From assembly GCA_947474445.1 (NCBI GenBank), contig CANJJY010000025.1, positions 1 to 20,518 of the forward strand: a stretch of DNA of 20,518 bases, given 5' to 3'. Positions 1 through 7,294 of this stretch are shown here, piece after piece. Within the stretch, counting starts at the first letter, position 1. Each line of letters opens with the position of its first letter. Below the pieces are notes generated by a model that worked only from the letters and a program-made list of their open reading frames with translations, made no database searches and was not told the DNA's origin. Both the position numbers and the translations under genes were made by a program. The DNA comes from Oligoflexaceae bacterium (GTDB lineage Bacteria; Bdellovibrionota_B; Oligoflexia; Oligoflexales; Oligoflexaceae).

Positions 1-57
1 AAAAAATAGAGGTTTTTTATACATTTCTTGAGTGTTCTCCCCCCTGCGCTAGCCTAG

Positions 58-140
58 TTTGCAATTAATTTGCAATGACAGACAAGTCAAATAAGTTATA
101 AAAAACGGTTCTATATCCAAAAAATGAACAAAAAATGGAC
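58..140. promoter_or_regulatory. AT-rich leader with 11-bp-spaced direct repeats
   Basis: The AT-rich region before the SGNH hydrolase holds two repeat pairs, each with an 11-bp period. TTTGCAA lies at 58-64 and 69-75, and its core TTGCAA is self-complementary. AAAAAATGRAC lies at 119-129 and directly again at 130-140, with 10 of 11 bases identical. A-tracts at 101-105, 119-124, 130-135 and 141-144 are partly in helical phase, which suggests bent DNA or an UP-like element. I could not place a convincing -35/-10 pair. The role as a regulator site is inferred. Confidence 0.3.
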
Positions 141-224
141 AAAATACTTGCGTTTGTTTTGCAAAGCATTTATTGACGTGGTTCATCTCAATCAGTTCGC
201 CCGATATCACTCTCGGAGTCAGCC

Positions 225-1109
225 ATGAAATTTTTTTTCCGCGTTTCACTCTTGTTGTTATTCATAGGGATTTCAACGTCTGCAGCAAGAGCATCTGATC
301 TGCTTGACGGCCAAGACGATGGCACCATCGACTACCTGGCTTTGGGTGACTCCCTCCCGTTTGGAGATAATGGTTTTATTCCTTACACGGCCGAAGCGCG
401 TCCCGATCCTTTTCAGTTCGTTGGCTTTGCCGATTATGTCGGACAGTGGGGATTTGCTGGACGGTTTCGGAACATCGCCTGTCCCGGTGAGTCGACAGGC
501 AGCTTCATCGACAACGCCGTACCAAGTGTGGGATGCCTCGCGTATAAAGAGAAAATCGGCCTCAAGACGGCTTATACCATCACTCAGCTCGACCTTGCCT
601 TGGAACTGATTCGCAAGAACCCGCAGATGAAGTTGATCACGCTGACGCTGGGCGGCAACGATAATTATCTTTACATCCAAGAATGCCAAAAAGAATATCC
701 TAACGATTCCGAGGGGGCCGCTCAATGTTTAAAAAATGGCTTTCAGCCCCTGCTCGATAAGATCAACCAAAACCTAACTCTAATCCTGACGAGCATCCGG
801 TCCGCCGGCTTCAAAGGTAAGTTGTTTTTGACCAACTTTTACAGCAGAGACCTCAATGATCAGGCTGATGTCACGACGGCCATGGTAGCCAACTTTTCTT
901 ACGCAAAGACGGCCATTCAGAATCGCGCGCGACCCATCGATGTGTTTTTGCCTTTCAGCGCTGCCGCTCTCTTTCACAAGGGAAAAGTTTGTGACACGGG
1001 TCTTCTCATCAAGAACGTGGCTCAAGTCGAGCCACCTTGCGATGTGCACTACTCCGATTTGGGCGCTCGTTTGGTTGCAAAGATTATCTTGGAACAATCG
1101 AAGTTTTAA
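225..1109 (+). CDS. Exported SGNH/GDSL-family hydrolase (esterase/lipase-like)
   Basis: A 294-residue protein with an N-terminal signal peptide: MKFFFR, a hydrophobic stretch of about 14 residues, then a likely cut near ARA-SD (residues 21-25). It is therefore expected in the periplasm or outside. The SGNH blocks are visible: GDS with nucleophile Ser43, a block II glycine in CPGES (88), GGND with Asn145, and a C-terminal PCDVHYSDLG with Asp273 and His275. The D-x-H spacing, rather than D-x-x-H, also occurs in secreted SGNH lipases. Six cysteines (86, 104, 154, 168, 256, 272) could form disulfides, fitting export. GGAG lies 7 nt before the ATG. The gene converges on the next one with only 9 bases between stop codons. 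The family assignment is firm; the substrate cannot be told. Confidence 0.88.
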   Translation: MKFFFRVSLLLLFIGISTSAARASDLLDGQDDGTIDYLALGDSLPFGDNGFIPYTAEARPDPFQFVGFADYVGQWGFAGRFRNIACPGESTGSFIDNAVPSVGCLAYKEKIGLKTAYTITQLDLALELIRKNPQMKLITLTLGGNDNYLYIQECQKEYPNDSEGAAQCLKNGFQPLLDKINQNLTLILTSIRSAGFKGKLFLTNFYSRDLNDQADVTTAMVANFSYAKTAIQNRARPIDVFLPFSAAALFHKGKVCDTGLLIKNVAQVEPPCDVHYSDLGARLVAKIILEQSKF

Positions 1110-1118
1110 AGCTTCCGT

Positions 1119-1925
1119 CTATGAAGAGGCCGCCTCTGTTGGGGTGGCCTCTTCGATGCGGGCCACCCACCTCACCAAAATATCCCGCACCTCATCCGCC
1201 CGATCAAACACAGGCACGTGCCCCCCATTCTCAATGACGATCAACTCAGCCCCAGGAATCGTACGGGCAAGAAAATCGCTATGCGAGGGAGGAACGATGT
1301 GATCATGCGTACTTTTTACAATCAAGGTCGGTACAGATATTTCCTTCAAGCGCTCTTCGCAGCTGAATCGGCTGATCGCAAGAAACTGCTTCAAGCGATT
1401 GGAAAGCCGGCTTTTTTGCGCGCGATTGATTTCGAGGAGGGTCGCCGCGAGCGCTTGACGCTCCTTGTCAGTCTGATGGCGACCTAGAAAGAGACTGACG
1501 CGTCGCTCCCAAAAACCGATGCGAAGAGAGGGATTGATCAACTGCTTAGCCGTCGAGGCGAGATGCTGGATCCGATAGGGTGCAAGCCGATTGAGATGGG
1601 AGCCTATGCTCGAATTGACGATGGTGAGACTCGCGCAGCGATGGGGGTGCTGCAGGCCAAAGGCCATCGCCACCATTCCCCCCATGGAAATCCCGAACAG
1701 ATGAGCTTTTTCTACCTGCAATTGATCCAAGATATTGAGCACATCGTCTGCCAACTGTTCGATCGTCATGGTCCAGGTGGACGGTCGCGCGGCATCGCCA
1801 AAGCCTCTGTGATTAAAAGTAATCACCCGAAAATCTTTCGCGAGCTCCTGATCGAAGCCCAACCAGTGTTCGACTTTGGAGCTCATGCCATGAATCAGAA
1901 CCAAGACAGGCCCGGTGCCGCGCAC
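1119..1925 (-). CDS. Alpha/beta hydrolase (start uncertain)
   Basis: A cytoplasmic alpha/beta-hydrolase-fold enzyme of about 268-282 residues. Visible elements, numbered from the GTG at 1925, are LVLIHG with the oxyanion-hole region (about 8-13), the nucleophile elbow GISMGG, a late acid in STHDHIVPP, and the catalytic histidine in ENGGHVPVF near the C terminus. The order Ser-Asp-His fits esterases, lactonases and C-C hydrolases; the substrate is unknown. The GTG at 1925 has no Shine-Dalgarno sequence and cuts off the expected first strand, since upstream in-frame codons read VPVVYRVRGTGP, a typical family N terminus. No ATG, GTG or TTG lies upstream in frame before the stop at 2016-2018. An AUU at 1967 has AAGGAG eight bases before it and is a better start on context. 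Confidence 0.85.
   Translation of the reverse strand: MRGTGPVLVLIHGMSSKVEHWLGFDQELAKDFRVITFNHRGFGDAARPSTWTMTIEQLADDVLNILDQLQVEKAHLFGISMGGMVAMAFGLQHPHRCASLTIVNSSIGSHLNRLAPYRIQHLASTAKQLINPSLRIGFWERRVSLFLGRHQTDKERQALAATLLEINRAQKSRLSNRLKQFLAISRFSCEERLKEISVPTLIVKSTHDHIVPPSHSDFLARTIPGAELIVIENGGHVPVFDRADEVRDILVRWVARIEEATPTEAASS
1123..1154. terminator. Hairpin at the convergent gene ends
   Basis: A perfect 9-bp inverted repeat, GAAGAGGCC at 1123-1131 and GGCCTCTTC at 1146-1154, with a 14-base loop. It lies 14 bases past the stop of the SGNH hydrolase and inside the last codons of the opposing hydrolase. There is no uridine run on either side, so it may weakly end transcription in both directions or protect the 3' ends. 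Its function is inferred. Confidence 0.35.
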
Positions 1926-1964
1926 GCGGTAGACGACCGGAACAGACTGAGGTTTTTTTGAAAA

Positions 1965-1981
1965 AATGGCGAGAACTCCTT
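1965..1981 (-). promoter_or_regulatory. Shine-Dalgarno AAGGAG before an in-frame AUU
   Basis: On the minus strand AAGGAG (1981-1976) is followed after eight bases by ATT (1967-1965), which is in frame with the alpha/beta hydrolase and adds 14 residues ahead of the GTG at 1925. The site and spacing are seen directly. Its use as a start is inferred; AUU initiation is known (for example in infC) but rare. Confidence 0.4.
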
Positions 1982-2021
1982 GCCTTCGGTCGATAGGCTC
2001 GTGATGCAGTGATCTTCATAG

Positions 2022-2048
2022 ATAGTACGCTTGATCGCCACCTGTCAA
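2022..2048 (-). promoter_or_regulatory. Possible sigma70-type promoter of the alpha/beta hydrolase
   Basis: The minus strand has a perfect TTGACA (2048-2043) and a TACTAT hexamer (2027-2022), four of six matches to TATAAT, separated by 15 bases, which is shorter than the ideal 17. Transcription would begin near 2015. That is just past the ATG at 2019 in another frame and just before the AAGGAG site, which favours initiation at the downstream AUU. Confidence 0.3.
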
Positions 2049-2332
2049 TTGAATGCATTGCCTGGGCGCGGTCCTTACGGCGGCTGATTTTTTAATGATG
2101 ATGAAGTCTAAGACAGCTGATTTGGCCGGAGAGAGAGACGAGGAAAAGCAAGGAGGCGGCGCCATCCGTGGCCCCGCATCGAGCTTGTGCGTACCCACCG
2201 CGGCCAAAGCCTCGGAGGTGTTTTTATAAATACCTGGGTGAGAGAGAAAAGAAAGGGCGAGGATGGGTGGCGCCAAAGAAAAGCGATCACCGCGATCGCT
2301 CCTGAGCCTCGGCCCGCATCCATCATGAACGA
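2049..2332. other. Intergenic region between the hydrolase promoter and the CBS gene
   Basis: About 285 bases with no convincing gene. Open frames here have no homology signal or Shine-Dalgarno site and have skewed composition. The only structure noted is the terminator hairpin at 2272-2300. The full gene-free stretch, counting from the GTG at 1925, is about 400 bases. Confidence 0.5.
2272..2300 (-). terminator. Probable rho-independent terminator after the CBS gene
   Basis: Read on the minus strand, AGCGATC (2300-2294), a five-base loop GCGGT and GATCGCT (2288-2282) form a perfect 7-bp stem, followed directly by TTTTCTTT. It lies 33 bases past the stop of the CBS-domain gene. The stem is short but the T-rich tail is correctly placed. 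Confidence 0.55.
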
Positions 2333-2815
2333 TTATATGCGGGGCAGGGGACGATGCGCTTCTTCTCGTGGCCCAAGTTCGTCGCTGGAGCGCGACGAGG
2401 GTCCCGAACGCCATCGTTCGGCTAGATGAGCGGCAAAGGCAGAGAGAGCATCCGCATCCGTGAAAATGCCGATGAGCGAACCGTCGTCTTGAATGACAAG
2501 CGCCGCATTCTGCCGACGATCAGCCATATGCATGGTTACTGTACAAAGATTGGTTTCGGGCGTCACACAGTAGGGATTACGACTCATCAACTGCTCGACT
2601 GGCCTGCTGGCAAAGGCCTCGGGTGCATGCGTACCGATGAGCCGCAGATCGTTGAGCGATAAGAGTCCGAGAATCTTACTGCCGGCGAGCACCGGGAGAT
2701 GATGGATGTGGTAGAGCTCCATCACCTGCAAGGCTTCGAACAGCGGAGCTTGAGGCTCTATCGTGTAAGGAGTGGGCGTCATGAACTGACTGATGGTCGG
2801 GGCAGACTGTTCCAT
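2333..2815 (-). CDS. Two-CBS-domain protein
   Basis: A 160-residue protein made almost wholly of a CBS pair. CBS1 spans about residues 8-62 (ISQFMTPTPYTI through HHLPVLAGSKILGLLSLNDL) and CBS2 about 73-129 (VEQLMSRNPYCVTPETNL through AALVIQDDGSLIGIFTDADAL). A charged tail of some 30 residues follows (SSRSSDELGPREE). Such stand-alone pairs usually bind adenosine nucleotides such as AMP or ATP and act as sensors or subunit regulators; the ligand here is unknown. AGGAGG lies seven bases before the ATG. It follows the coiled-coil gene by 52 bases on the same strand, so the two are probably co-transcribed, with a terminator downstream. Confidence 0.88.
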   Translation of the reverse strand: MEQSAPTISQFMTPTPYTIEPQAPLFEALQVMELYHIHHLPVLAGSKILGLLSLNDLRLIGTHAPEAFASRPVEQLMSRNPYCVTPETNLCTVTMHMADRRQNAALVIQDDGSLIGIFTDADALSAFAAHLAERWRSGPSSRSSDELGPREEAHRPLPRI

Positions 2816-2867
2816 CTCTCATCCTCCTATCAGGGATGGGTGGCAACGCGTGAGCCCCCGTCCTTTG

Positions 2868-3419
2868 TTAGCCAAGATGCTGCAAAAATTCTGAGACACT
2901 GTGATTGATACGTTTCAAAGCCTGGGTCGTCTGTTGACCCATTTCGCGTACATTTTTACTCACCTGCTTTTGACTTTCTGCCACGAAGTCGCGTGCGTCG
3001 AGCTTGGCAAGGCGCGCCTGGAGCCGGGCTTCCTGCATGAGTTTTTTCACCTTGCTCTGATCTTGTTTGAAGACGTCAAAAACCCTTTGAACTTCTTCAC
3101 GCGTAATATCCCATCTTTCCTTTGCATCCATCATGCCGAGATGAACTTGCACCTGACTTTTATCTAACTTTTCATCGACGGCTTCTGCCAGTTCAGCAAA
3201 ACGCTGGCCAATTTTGTCGATCGATTGCAGGAGTTCTTCCCTGAGATCCTGAGCCTCTACCGTCGCGAGGTGGAGTCTGACGGATAATTCGTCTTTTAGT
3301 GTTCGCATTTTGCTGGCCGCTTCCTCAAGGCCGACGCTCAGGTCTTCGGCGGTATCGGACACGGCGTTGCTCAGATCTTCGGGGAGAGTGTTCAGGGGGT
3401 CATTTTCTTGGCTTTTCAT
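2868..3419 (-). CDS. Coiled-coil protein with three 43-residue repeats
   Basis: A 183-residue acidic, helix-rich protein with no signal peptide or membrane segment; I do not recognise a named family. From residue 40 on it is almost continuous heptad-like helix. Three related segments recur exactly 43 residues apart: VRLHLATVEAQD (around His50), VQVHLGMMDAKE (around His93) and LQARLAKLDARD (around Arg136). The pattern H/R-L-A/G-x-x-E/D-A-K/Q/R resembles small alpha-helical coiled-coil proteins found near stress or envelope genes. The function is unknown. The frame stays open to 3560, but the ATG at 3419 is chosen because GGAG precedes it by seven bases and the upstream residues lack the repeat character. 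It is probably co-transcribed with the CBS gene. Confidence 0.75.
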   Translation of the reverse strand: MKSQENDPLNTLPEDLSNAVSDTAEDLSVGLEEAASKMRTLKDELSVRLHLATVEAQDLREELLQSIDKIGQRFAELAEAVDEKLDKSQVQVHLGMMDAKERWDITREEVQRVFDVFKQDQSKVKKLMQEARLQARLAKLDARDFVAESQKQVSKNVREMGQQTTQALKRINHSVSEFLQHLG

Positions 3420-3758
3420 GGGTATTCTCCGCTTTTTCTCATGAATCGATTGGTCTTTCGATAAGTCGCGGCTCACCGCATACCTTTTAAAGCAAACCTC
3501 GTACCAGCGGCTCAAACTCTGGATTGACTTGTGTTTCTCTGGGGATGTGGCCCTTCTCACTCAAGATAGCGAGCCAAGTGGGACAGGTCTGTGGCGGTTG
3601 CAGCTAAATCTGTGGTGTTTTACAAATTTGCTCTGTTTTTGTCCCCTGAGCTCATCTCTTTAGTTTACTTTACCGGCAATCGACTCAAGTCGGCGGCGTG
3701 ATGACCGAAGAGAGATACGAGTGGACGTACGATCAGACACGGAGGCGAAATCTCGACT
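3420..3758. other. Divergent intergenic region
   Basis: About 340 bases between the coiled-coil gene (-) and the pseudo-receiver gene (+). I see no RNA gene or credible small ORF. TCTGTGG occurs at 3588-3594 and 3609-3615, 21 bases (two helical turns) apart on one DNA face. An inverted repeat CGACT-CA-AGTCG sits near 3680. Promoters for both directions must lie here, but no pair of hexamers stood out. Confidence 0.4.
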
Positions 3759-4550
3759 ATGGCCATGAAACCTTTTCAAAGCGAACGCCTTCATACGATG
3801 GGGGGAGCCCTACTGGGAATCTCCGTCGGCTTGCGTAAACTCAAGAAGGTGATCGAGCCGACGCCGATATTTGCCGGCCATGACGAACTTCATACCTTTT
3901 GGAAAGACCAGCTGATTAAAATCGATCTCAGCGTGGAAAAGCTGAGTAAGGCTTTCACAGAACTGCGAACCTATCTGGCCGAAGAAAGTGCAAACGACGG
4001 TGCTTCTCCCCCGGCTCATGCGGAGCCAGCCGCCGCGACGCTCTCGCCCCTCGTCCTGATCCACGACGCGAGTCACGCGGCGGCTCTGCAGGTTGCGCTC
4101 GAGCTCCAGACTCTCGGTTTTCGCACGCAATGCATCGATCAGCTGCAGGAATTGTCTGTGCCGGGTGCCGGCGATTGTCTCGTGCTCGGTTTGGCTTCGC
4201 CGCTTTCCGTCTCGCTTGAGATCTGCAGCCTCTGGCGCCGATCGGCTGCTAGCGCGCGATTGCCGCTCCTCATCTTGACAGCCGACGAAGCGGAGGCCGA
4301 TCTCTTGCCCTTCTTGGCTCTGGGGATCGATGGCTTTTGCCCTAAATCGCTCGTCAAAAAACATATGGCCGTGCAGGTCTACGCGGCACTGAAGCGGGCT
4401 GAAATAAGCCAAGCCCAGCTCATCGAGACAGAACGATCAGCTGCAGCGGAACTGGCCTTGTCCCTTCTGATGCGGCCGCAAGTGAAAGCAGAAGACATCG
4501 ATACGTTCGCTCGGCAGCTAAAAGAGAGTCTCGATAAAAACGCGCCCTAA
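3759..4550 (+). CDS. Pseudo-receiver protein upstream of the hybrid CheA
   Basis: A 263-residue cytoplasmic protein. Residues 1-90 form a helical head and an Ala/Pro linker (PPAHAEPAAA). Residues about 97-213 look like a response-regulator receiver fold: strand and acidic site LVLIHDA (Asp103), strand CLVLGLASP, strand LLILTADEAEA with Thr174, and GFCPKSL with Lys196. The phosphorylated aspartate position is Gly144 (VLGLASP in place of VLLDLxMP), so it should not accept phosphate by the usual route. A helical tail of about 50 residues follows. GGAGG precedes the ATG by 13 bases, and a second ATG lies two codons on. Its stop is 60 bases before the hybrid cheA on the same strand, suggesting an operon and a structural or allosteric role beside that kinase. 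The receiver call is by pattern only. Confidence 0.72.
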   Translation: MAMKPFQSERLHTMGGALLGISVGLRKLKKVIEPTPIFAGHDELHTFWKDQLIKIDLSVEKLSKAFTELRTYLAEESANDGASPPAHAEPAAATLSPLVLIHDASHAAALQVALELQTLGFRTQCIDQLQELSVPGAGDCLVLGLASPLSVSLEICSLWRRSAASARLPLLILTADEAEADLLPFLALGIDGFCPKSLVKKHMAVQVYAALKRAEISQAQLIETERSAAAELALSLLMRPQVKAEDIDTFARQLKESLDKNAP

Positions 4551-4610
4551 GTGCGAGCGAAAATCAGGATAGAACAGGTAGTACAGTAGAAGTTCGATCG
4601 AGGAGAGAGT

Positions 4611-7265
4611 ATGGTGAACATCGTCGATAAAAAACCAATCTATGTCATCTGCGTCGATGACGAGGAAGAATCTCTCGAGTTCATGCGAAACTCCGTTGAG
4701 CTCATGGGGCTTACGCCGCTGACGTCCACCACTGTCGACGGGGCCAAGGCTTTACTCCTCAAGCATCACCTCGATGTTGGTTTAATCATATCGGATTTTA
4801 AGATCGGCCCGCATCAGACGGGAATCGAGCTGCGACATGCGACCAAAGAGCTGTGGCAGATACCTTTCGTCATCATATCAGGCTATGTGTCCCGGGAGAT
4901 GGCGCTCGAAGGTCTCGCATGTAAGATCGACAGTTTCTTTGACAAGCCGACCGAGCAGAAGCCCTTTCTTGAACACGTCAAAAAACTCGCGGCCAATCGC
5001 GTCAGCGAAATTGAAGAACGTCGCATCATCGAAACGACGTTCTATGCTGAAGCACGGGATATCCTCCAGGATCTGGAAACACAAATCCTCGAACTCGAAC
5101 ATACCGACGATAGAAAACGCTCGCTCGATCACATCTTCCGTCTAGTCCATACCATCAAAGGCTCCAGCGCGGCCGCCCTCTCGACCCTTGAGATCAAAAA
5201 CTTTGCGCATGCCTATGAGGATATGCTGGGTAAGCTCAAAACCGAGCCGCAGCTCCTCCAGACCAAGCATATCGATGTTCTGATCAAGGGCAAAGACACC
5301 CTGAACGTCATGATCGAAGCGTCCGAACGCGGTGATCCCATTCCCGTACCCGCGGCGCTGGATTTCGGCCTCGAAACGGAAGTGGCGCCGCGCATCGAAG
5401 AAATCGGCGACAAAACTCCGGTGGGACAGAAAAAAGGGCCCGATAAAGCCCTGCCCAAAAGCATTCGCGTATCGGCAGAAGCTCTCGATGAAATCGAGTA
5501 TCTTACCGCAGAGACGACGATACAGAGAAACATGATTTCCAAACTCCTCAGCACGATCTTAAAGGAAATACCTCTCAATAACAGCGTCAACGTCCTGACG
5601 GAACATTTCAATGAGATGTCCAAGCTGCAATCCTCGATTCAAGCGAAGGTCGGAATGGTGCATACCGTCTCCTTTGCCGAGGTCGTCAGACCGCTCTCGC
5701 GTATTGTTCGCGACCTCGAGCGGCAGTTAGGTAAACTGGCTACCATCAACTTCGTTGGCGAGACGCTCCGCGTCGATCATACGACCGAAAAAGCCCTGGC
5801 CGATTGTCTGGTCCACGTCGTGCGTAACGCGATGGATCATGGGCTAGAAGATCCGGCCACCCGGATAGCAGCCGGCAAACCGGAACGCGGTTTGATTCAG
5901 GTGAAGGCCGCCGAAGATATCGAGCGCTATACGATTCGCATCATCGACGATGGCAAGGGCATCGACCGACAGAAGGTCAAAGGCAAAGCGATCAAGATGG
6001 GACTCTATACGGCTGCTGAATTGGACGCGATGAGCGATGAAAAGGTTTTGAACCTCATCTTTTCAGCCGGCTTTAGCACAGCGGAAAAGGTCACGGATGT
6101 CTCGGGGCGTGGGGTAGGGACCGACATGGTCAAGACCACGATCGAGGGCTTGGGTGGGCGCATTCAGCTGCAATCCCGATCCGGGGAAGGCACCGAACTC
6201 ACGCTGTTCATTCCGAAGCGCAATCTCTCTTTGAGCATGGTGTCCGTGCTGGTGCGAGTGGGATCGGTGAGTTTTGCCGTCCCCCAGACCTCGATCTTTC
6301 GTCTGATCAATCTCGATTCCTCGCGCAATTGTCAAATTCTCGACGTCGAGGGTGGCTTCACGCTCAAGATCGACGAGACCTGCGTGCCGCTGGTTGGACT
6401 TCAGGCTCTGGTCAATTCGGGCAGCGAAGGGGGCTTTGGATCGCTCGGCTCGGCCCGCGATGTTGTGATTTGTACGACGGTGAGCGGGCAGATCGCTTTG
6501 GCGATCGATGCGATTTTGGATTCGGAAGAAGTGGTTGTCAGACCGCTCAAGGATTTCGTTAATGCCCATCATTATTTTAAAGGTGCGGCGTTGTTTGATG
6601 ATGGTCGCGTCGGGCTCGTCCTCGATCCGGAGACGCTCGGTCAGGTGATCTATGAACATAGAAAAGCTGAAGCCGGAGCCGCCTTGACAGTCGCCCATGA
6701 AGCCGAGGTCACTCTGCCTGCCCGCTCCTATTTGCTTTTGGAAAGCTTGGATCACCAGACCTGCGCGGTGGCTGAGGCGGAAGTCTATCGGATTGAGGAA
6801 GTTGCCCTCAATCAGCTGCGCATCTCTTTGAAGCAGCCGGTTATCGTCTATCGCGATGTGATCACGCCCGTCCAAGCTCTCTACCTGGGAACAGGAGCTG
6901 TAACGCAAACCGATGATGCGCCCGATGCGAAAGCGATCTTCATCATCACGCAGAACCATATCGGCAAGTTTACGGCTCATCGCGTTAAGCAGGTCATCGA
7001 TATCTGCGATGTCGCTGCGGCCGATCACTTTGATAATCCTCTCGGGGGAACCTTGGGCGGGTTTTTACGCAGGGAAAGGACCCTCTATCAGATCATTAGT
7101 TTGGCGCCAGCGGCCCCTGAGCCGCAGGTGGAAAAGCCCGAGACGAACGTCCGGACTCTGCCCTTGCCCTTGCCAACACCGGAAGCTCCGGCCGTCGAGG
7201 CCAAGCCCGTGGTCGAAGCTCCTGCCGATGTTGCGGTGGGAAGTTCGTGGGGACTGTTCGAATAA
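4611..7265 (+). CDS. cheA: Hybrid CheA histidine kinase with N-terminal receiver (CheA-1)
   Basis: An 884-residue cytoplasmic kinase. In order: receiver, about 8-127 (acidic Asp16/Asp17/Glu18, acceptor Asp62, Ser90, Lys112); HPt/P1, about 140-245 (phosphoacceptor His180 in VHTIKGS); P3-like dimerisation, about 284-375; ATPase, about 390-535 (N box HVVRNAMDHG with Asn406, G1 DDGKG with Asp447, SAGFST, and glycine-rich VSGRGVG at 497-503); a CheW-like P5 domain, about 539-685; and a second CheW-like domain, about 703-832. The last 50 residues are Pro/Ala/Glu-rich and end in SSWGLFE, a W-x-x-F motif like the CheR/CheB-docking pentapeptide of chemoreceptors. No P2 is recognised. It presumably autophosphorylates His180 and passes phosphate to its own receiver or to CheY/CheB. 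GAGGAGAG precedes the ATG. It follows the pseudo-receiver gene and converges on the che operon. Confidence 0.93.
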   Translation: MVNIVDKKPIYVICVDDEEESLEFMRNSVELMGLTPLTSTTVDGAKALLLKHHLDVGLIISDFKIGPHQTGIELRHATKELWQIPFVIISGYVSREMALEGLACKIDSFFDKPTEQKPFLEHVKKLAANRVSEIEERRIIETTFYAEARDILQDLETQILELEHTDDRKRSLDHIFRLVHTIKGSSAAALSTLEIKNFAHAYEDMLGKLKTEPQLLQTKHIDVLIKGKDTLNVMIEASERGDPIPVPAALDFGLETEVAPRIEEIGDKTPVGQKKGPDKALPKSIRVSAEALDEIEYLTAETTIQRNMISKLLSTILKEIPLNNSVNVLTEHFNEMSKLQSSIQAKVGMVHTVSFAEVVRPLSRIVRDLERQLGKLATINFVGETLRVDHTTEKALADCLVHVVRNAMDHGLEDPATRIAAGKPERGLIQVKAAEDIERYTIRIIDDGKGIDRQKVKGKAIKMGLYTAAELDAMSDEKVLNLIFSAGFSTAEKVTDVSGRGVGTDMVKTTIEGLGGRIQLQSRSGEGTELTLFIPKRNLSLSMVSVLVRVGSVSFAVPQTSIFRLINLDSSRNCQILDVEGGFTLKIDETCVPLVGLQALVNSGSEGGFGSLGSARDVVICTTVSGQIALAIDAILDSEEVVVRPLKDFVNAHHYFKGAALFDDGRVGLVLDPETLGQVIYEHRKAEAGAALTVAHEAEVTLPARSYLLLESLDHQTCAVAEAEVYRIEEVALNQLRISLKQPVIVYRDVITPVQALYLGTGAVTQTDDAPDAKAIFIITQNHIGKFTAHRVKQVIDICDVAAADHFDNPLGGTLGGFLRRERTLYQIISLAPAAPEPQVEKPETNVRTLPLPLPTPEAPAVEAKPVVEAPADVAVGSSWGLFE

Positions 7266-7294
7266 GAGAGACAAGCTTCCAGCCAACGCGTCTA

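Noticed and set aside
1813..2058. Minus-strand ATG frame leading into the hydrolase by a frameshift at A7
   Set aside because: The ATGs at 2058 and 2019 have no ribosome site, and a likely transcription start lies downstream of both. Kept only as an alternative to AUU initiation.
2016..2414. 132-codon minus-strand frame between the hydrolase and CBS genes
   Set aside because: It overlaps the CBS coding end in another frame, has low-complexity Arg/Ser/Pro content and no Shine-Dalgarno site.
3420..3560. Longer N terminus of the coiled-coil protein
   Set aside because: The upstream residues are Arg/Ser/Tyr-rich without heptad character, whereas GGAG is well placed before the ATG at 3419.
3588..3615. 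TCTGTGG direct repeat, 21 bp apart
   Set aside because: Only two short copies; not enough to call an operator, so noted only within the intergenic entry.
6063..7028. 321-codon open frame antisense to cheA-1
   Set aside because: It lies opposite conserved kinase and CheW-like sequence and has no ribosome site or family motif; a by-product of codon bias.
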